Shown in pieces: positions 58,959-64,000 of a stretch of 64,000 nucleotides of DNA. The number at the start of each line of letters is the position of its first letter. Positions within the stretch are counted from its first letter, which is position 1. The notes under the pieces are model-generated. The model was not told the origin of the DNA and made no database searches. It worked only from the letters and a program-made list of their open reading frames with translations. Source of the DNA: Byssothecium circinans (lineage: Eukaryota; Ascomycota; Dothideomycetes; Pleosporales; Massarinaceae); NCBI GenBank assembly GCA_010015675.1, contig ML976984.1, forward strand, positions 248,016 through 312,015, written 5' to 3'. A program made the position numbers and the translations under genes.

Positions 58959-59581
58959 GGTGAACGAAGGCGAAGGAACAGTTGTGTGGGCGCAGTTGTG
59001 CTGCTCGAGTTCTGTTCGCTGGACCTTCGGCCGTGTACAAAAACTTCGCGGAGATCAGGAAGATAAGATAAGATGGATAAGATTAGATCTTCACAATAGA
59101 TAAGATTAGATCTCTACCCCACATTAAGATCTGCGCAGGGATGAGGGATGCACCGTGAAAGTATCAATCCCCACGAGCGCAGGCAGGTGGAGAACACAAT
59201 GCAACCTTAAGCTTTACGTGCATTGTACTGTATAATACTACTGGAATACGAAAACGATGTAGGCATATGCTTTGGATTCATGAACTGTTCGATTTCGGGA
59301 GGTATCGTCAGGCTTGTTCAGGCTCAAATGCAAACCACAACCCCGGATGAGTGCCCAATCTACCGCGGTGGTACTCGTCTTATTCCGCCGTGACAGAGCA
59401 AACGTGCCACGGCTAAGAGAGCTCGTTGGTCTGGATTCACCCCTGTGCCTGTGCTTGTGCTTGTTTGCTGGCCCGCCGCTGTGGAATGCGGTTTTGGGTT
59501 CAGCCAACCACGTCATTGTAGTTCCGGTAGTAGAAAGGAAAAAGCAAGTCTCCCAATCCTTTGTAAACTACAAAAAACTCG
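58959..59581. promoter_or_regulatory. Divergent UTP21/VIP1 promoter with a GATA cluster
   Basis: A 623-bp region between divergent starts. Four GATAAG motifs fall within 43 bp (59062, 59067, 59076, 59099). A 15-bp direct repeat, GATAAGATTAGATCT, occurs at 59076-59090 and 59099-59113. GATAAG is the binding word of fungal GATA factors (nitrogen, light or iron regulators); use here is inferred. Confidence 0.55.
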
Positions 59582-62500
59582 ATGGATGAGAGTGGGAACG
59601 ACAGCTCGCCGTCGCAGTCATGGAGCACCAGAAATGCGCATTTTCAGTCGCGTTCACCGCCCGCGGAGCCAGAGAGAAGCGATGTTGGAGCAGTTGGCCT
59701 AGTGTCGATGCCGCCGCGTCGGAGCTCCAAGGCTTCAGATCACAGTCTGCTTGAACAACACCTGGGCGTTTTACGCAGCCATGCATCGGCCGTGAACGAT
59801 GTTTCGGATGTGATTGATTTTGCGAATCCGCATCGGGGGAGTCTCGGGGCACTGGCGGTGCCAGAAGGTCATCGTCATCGCCACACGCGTTCCGAGCCAG
59901 GGGACGTCGAGTCCAACCGCATGTCTTTTTCTGGGTCTGGAATCGTCCCCAATCCGCGCGCCATGAGCATGAGCATGAGCAACTTCGAGCCCGAGGGTGA
60001 GTTTCGGCTTCCACATGTTTCGATTCTACCTCCTAAAGTCGCCGTCGTGGGGTTTGGAAGTTGGAGGTGGGAAGTGGGAAGGGCTGGAAGGGAGCCCACG
60101 GTTTTTTCCCCACCGGCTTCCAACGTCCATTGCGCCTGGCCACACAAACGCTGACAATTACAAGTGGCAGACACGACCGTCACCATGGCAAGCACGAACG
60201 GCATGCTCCTGCCCGACCCAGCCAACGCTCCTGCTCCCAACAATTCCCACCCACTCGCGTCCAAACCGCACAGTCCCTCGACCTCCTCCACCATCCCCAA
60301 GTCCATCCCCTCCAACACCCCGCGACGCTCTCGTAGTCGAACAACTGCGCAGCGCCGCATATCCGGAAGCACGATAAGCGGGAGTCCCGGCAGTCGAGAT
60401 ATGGTGAGGGAGCCGAGAAAGCCCACAAAGGGCATAATTGGCGTCTGCGCGCTGGAGTCAAAGGCCCGTAGCAAGCCAGCCCGCAATATCTTTGGCAAAC
60501 TCGTCGACGACTTCGAGGTCAGGATATTCGGCGACAAGATCATCCTGGACGAGGACGTGGAGAACTGGCCGCTCTGCGATTTCTTGATATCCTTCTTCTC
60601 GGATGGCTTCCCGCTGAATAAGGCAATTGCCTACGCCAAGCTGCGCAAGCCCTTTTGCGTCAACGATTTGCCCATGCAGCAGGTGCTCTGGGACCGCCGC
60701 CTGTGTTTGATGATCCTGGACCAGCTCGACGTGCCAGCCCCTCGGCGTGTCGAGGTCAATCGCGACGGCGGCCCCGTTTTGCAGAGTGCCGATCTTGCAA
60801 AAGCGCTCAGAGACAGGACAGGAGTAACTTTGGGCGGCCCTGATGGCGTCGGCGGCTTCGTCAAGGAGCCCAAGAATGTTAGGATGATAGACAACGGCGA
60901 CACCATCCAGGTTGACGGCCAGACCCTCACCAAGCCATTCGTGGAGAAGCCGGTGAGCGGCGAAGACCACAATATCCACGTCTACTACCACTCCAGGGAC
61001 GGCGGGGGCGGGCGCCGCCTCTTCCGCAAAGTCAACAACAAGAGCTCCGAGAAGGACGATACCCTGCGAATCCCGCGTGCCATCACCGAGCCCAAAGCCA
61101 GCTACATCTACGAAAAGTTCCTCCAGGTTGAAAACTCCGAAGACGTGAAAGCATACACAGTCGGGCCAAACTACTGCCACGCTGAGACGCGGAAATCCCC
61201 CGTTGTCGATGGACTCGTCAAGCGCAATCCCAGCGGGAAGGAGGTTAGATATGTGACCAACTTGAATGCGAGCGAACGCTCCATGGCCGCTAAGATCTCC
61301 ACTGGATTCGGCCAGCGTGTGTGCGGTTTCGACCTGTTGCGCACTGGAGGCCGCAGCTACGTCATCGACGTCAACGGCTGGAGCTTTGTCAAGGACAACC
61401 AGGACTACTACGAGAGCGCTTCCAAGATTCTCAGAGATCTCTTCCTCGACGAGATCTCACGCAAGGAGCGCAAGAATGCTGTCCAACAGGTGGCTGCAGA
61501 AGCCCAAGATGAGTCCGCACCTAAGAAGAAAGGGCTCAGGGATATGTTGAAATCTCCTAGTATGTCAAAATTGCGGGATTTCAAGGAACATTCCCATCTC
61601 CCCAATCTTCGTCACTCGGGCACTATGCCTTCTTCTCCTGAAGCCTCACTAAGCACCACGCCTACCACAGCATCTCCCAGTTCCGACAAGCCACAGACCT
61701 CTGTTATCCCGACTTCTGTGCCGTCTGCCCTGAAGTCAGAACCTGATCTCTTACCCCCGCCCGCGGTCCGCGATAAAGACCTTCGTCTAGAGGTCAAAGG
61801 CTCGCATTCGGATGAGCAAATTCTTGTACCTCCTCCAGCATCCAAAGCGCAATGGAAACTCAAAGGCGTAGTGTCGGTCATCCGACACGCTGATCGCACA
61901 CCAAAGCAAAAGTTCAAGTACACCTTTCATACCAAACCGTTCGTTGATCTACTCAAAGGCCATCAAGAAGAAGTCTTGCTTCTCGGCGAAGCCGCACTGC
62001 AGAGTGTGAGCGATGCCGTCAAGCTGGCCATGGAAGAGGGCGTCGAGGACCCCAAGAAGCTCCGCGAATTGCAAATCTATCTGAACAAAAAGGGAGCCTG
62101 GCCCGGAACAAAGGTTCAGATCAAGCCCATGTTCCGCAAGAGACGCAAAGAGGAGCTTCCTCCTGGAGAGCATATCGAAGAATCCCCGGAGCCGACCAAA
62201 TTCGAATCCACATCACAAGAGACTCCCGACACCAGCTCGCTCGCTCCCGCTGAGGTTCTTGAGCTTGCTCAGAAACGAAGCGATTCCATGTCCGGTGTCA
62301 CGCTCTCGCGCATCACAGCTGCCGAAAATAATCTCATCCTCGACAAACTCCAGCTGATCATCAAATGGGGCGGCGAGCCCACACATTCGGCCAGGCACCA
62401 GACGCAGGACATGGCAGCCAATTTCAGGAATGACTTGATGCTGATGAACCGGGATGTGCTTGACGATGTGTCCATCTTTAGTAGTTCGGAGCGACGTGTC

Positions 62501-64000
62501 ACGACGAGCGCTCAGATCTTCGCTGCCGCCTTCTTGGAGAAGGACCAGTATCCCGCTGAGAACATCCAGGTCCGCAAGGATCTTTTGGACGACTCGAATG
62601 CCGCCAAAGATATCATGGACAAAGTGAAGAAGAAGCTTAAGACACTTCTTCGAGCTGGCGACAAGGCACCTCCACAATTCGCCTGGCCCAAGGACGTCTC
62701 TGAGCCGTACATTGTCGCCAGGCAGGTTGTGGACCTGATGAAGTTCCATCAGCGCGTCATGAACTACAACTTCAAAAAGCTTGAGTCTGGCGCCGTATCA
62801 TCACTCTCCGCTGTCGTCAACCCGCCCGCAGATGGTTCTGGACACGGGGCTCTCTCCCAAGTCACTAATGTCAACCAGATCCAGTCTCGCTGGTGCTGTA
62901 ACGAAGGGCCGGAGCTATTCAAAGAGCGTTGGGAGAAGCTGTTCAAGGAATTCAGAGATGCTGACAAGGTCGATCCTAGCAAAATCTCCGAGCTCTATGA
63001 CACGATGAAGTTCGATGCCCTCCACAATCGCCAGTTCCTTGAATGGGTCTTCACCCCGGACTCTGCATTCGTTGACGAAAGCATTATCGCCGACACATCG
63101 AGGCAAGCTTCGACGGACAGCCAAGCAAAGCCACCTACAACTGGCCCAGATGCATCGTCCAAAGCCAGAAGTGCCTCAACCACTTCAGAAGCACAACCCA
63201 AGGGCGAATCGAAAGAGCCACAGCCAGACAAGGCGTCCGAGCGAAGTAGTATCTCGCAGCGCATGGGCTTCCGGCGCAAGTCCGAGATCGCAGCTAGGCC
63301 TATCACAGCCCCGACGTATCAACACGAGTCATACTTCAAGCTGTATGGCGGTACTGGCAACGTCTCCAAGGCCCAGACCGATGCACGTCTCGTCAAGCTG
63401 CGCGAAATGTACCACCTCTCCAAAGTCCTGTTCGACTACATTGGTCCGCAAGAATATGGTATCGGCAACGAAGAGAAGCTCGAAATCGGTCTTCTTACAT
63501 CCCTCCCCCTCCTGCGCGAGATCGTCGAAGACCTCGAAGAGCTTCAAGCTTCCGACAACCCAAAGTGCTTCTTTTATTTCACCAAGGAGTCGCACATCTA
63601 CACGCTGCTCAACTGCATCTTGGAGGGCGACATCAAGACAAAGATTGAGCGCAATGCCATTCCAGAGCTGGACTACCTGAGTCAGATTGGCTTCGAGCTG
63701 TATGAAAGCGAGAACGCGACGGTGGATGATCAGCCCAACACTTTCAACTACAGTATTAGGATTACGCTATCGCCGGGTTGCCATACGTTTGCGCCGCTTG
63801 ATGTGTAAGTTTCTATCGACCTCTTCAACTCGTGCAAAGATACTAACACTAATGCAGTCAACTCGATTCCCGTCACATGATCGGTTTTGCGCCTCGTCGC
63901 AGTCTCACAGCCCATCAAGACTGGAAGGAAGTCCTCGAGACCCTCCGCGCGAAATTTCATACGTACGTCCTATCTCCATCCTTCTTTTTCAACACTAACA
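59582..64000 (+). CDS. VIP1: Inositol hexakisphosphate/diphosphoinositol-pentakisphosphate kinase (Vip1/Asp1), 3' end outside the window
   Basis: Exons 59582-59996, 60165-63804 and 63858-63962; the next intron opens at 63963 and the gene runs off the window. The enzyme phosphorylates InsP6/InsP7 on the 1-position, and its phosphatase half removes that phosphate. After a ~210-residue Ser/Pro/Arg-rich N-terminus comes KGIIGVCALESKARSKPARN, the opening of the ATP-grasp kinase domain. It contains LCDFLISFFSDGFPLNKAIA, KPFVEKPVSGEDHNIHVYY, EVRYVTNLNASERSMAAKIS and VCGFDLLRTGGRSYVIDVNG. The histidine-acid-phosphatase-like domain starts near residue 705 with VSVIRHADRTPKQKFKYTFH and continues to LLREIVEDLEEL and IRITLSPGCHTFAPLDV. 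Pro/Ser-rich insertions (around residues 600-690 and 1100-1150) are as in other filamentous fungi. The 168-nt first intron is long for this window. Confidence 0.95.

Noticed and set aside
60164..60180. A separate start for VIP1 at 60164.
   Set aside because: That codon is GTG, formed across the intron acceptor; the exon from ATG 59582 splices into it in frame.

Overview
The window reads as genomic DNA of a filamentous ascomycete (Pezizomycotina, most likely a Dothideomycete). Genes are split by many short introns, mostly 45-115 nt, with GT...AG ends and CTAAC-type branch sites. Gene content is fungal: TFIIIB subunit Brf1, UTP21, a Vip1/Asp1 inositol pyrophosphate kinase, DUF3292, a Fungal_trans_2 regulator and a GH55 glucanase. 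No tRNA, rRNA, CRISPR array or intact transposon was recognised. The taxon is inferred, not proven.

Layout, left to right. 1-31 kb is a dense housekeeping block: 5' part of mitochondrial enoyl reductase ETR1 (-), a C-tail-anchored unknown (-), a nuclear-looking unknown (+), a DUF3292 membrane protein (+), aminodeoxychorismate lyase (-), a Fungal_trans_2 'tachykinin-family' regulator (-), a small acidic protein (-), BRF1 (+), a PHD-finger protein (-), a SUGCT-like CoA-transferase (-) sharing a 148-bp promoter with riboflavin synthase (+), a 616-residue unknown (+), PRMT1-type arginine methyltransferase (+) and a kinesin-6-like motor (-). 31-43.5 kb is accessory: a twice-frameshifted dCTP deaminase/dUTPase-like pseudogene, a cytochrome P450, a Ras-like protein lacking its nucleotide-binding motifs, and a 6.4-kb secreted-enzyme locus. 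43.5-55.7 kb is gene-poor and partly TA-rich; it holds one unknown conserved gene and a decayed ankyrin-repeat fragment. 55.7-64 kb returns to housekeeping: UTP21 (-) divergent from VIP1 (+, runs off the end).

The most notable locus is 37,080-43,475. Read through all its introns it keeps one frame from a signal peptide through a GH55-type glucanase, a subtilisin (S8) protease with its full catalytic set, and a cysteine-rich tail, about 1,911 codons. The frame is interrupted only by two in-frame TGA codons, at 40,707 and 43,214. The stops fall between modules and the splice phases behind them are intact. This is either a very young pseudogene or a gene expressed in modules by UGA readthrough; the sequence alone cannot decide. 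A 10-bp palindrome (TACCATGGTA) recurs four times in intergenic DNA of the accessory half.

No pathway is encoded as a cluster. The housekeeping genes are functionally unrelated neighbours. The secreted glucanase/protease, the P450 and the decayed ankyrin and dUTPase-like genes mark a faster-evolving segment. Gene models were spliced by eye; where exon sums were checked they are multiples of three.
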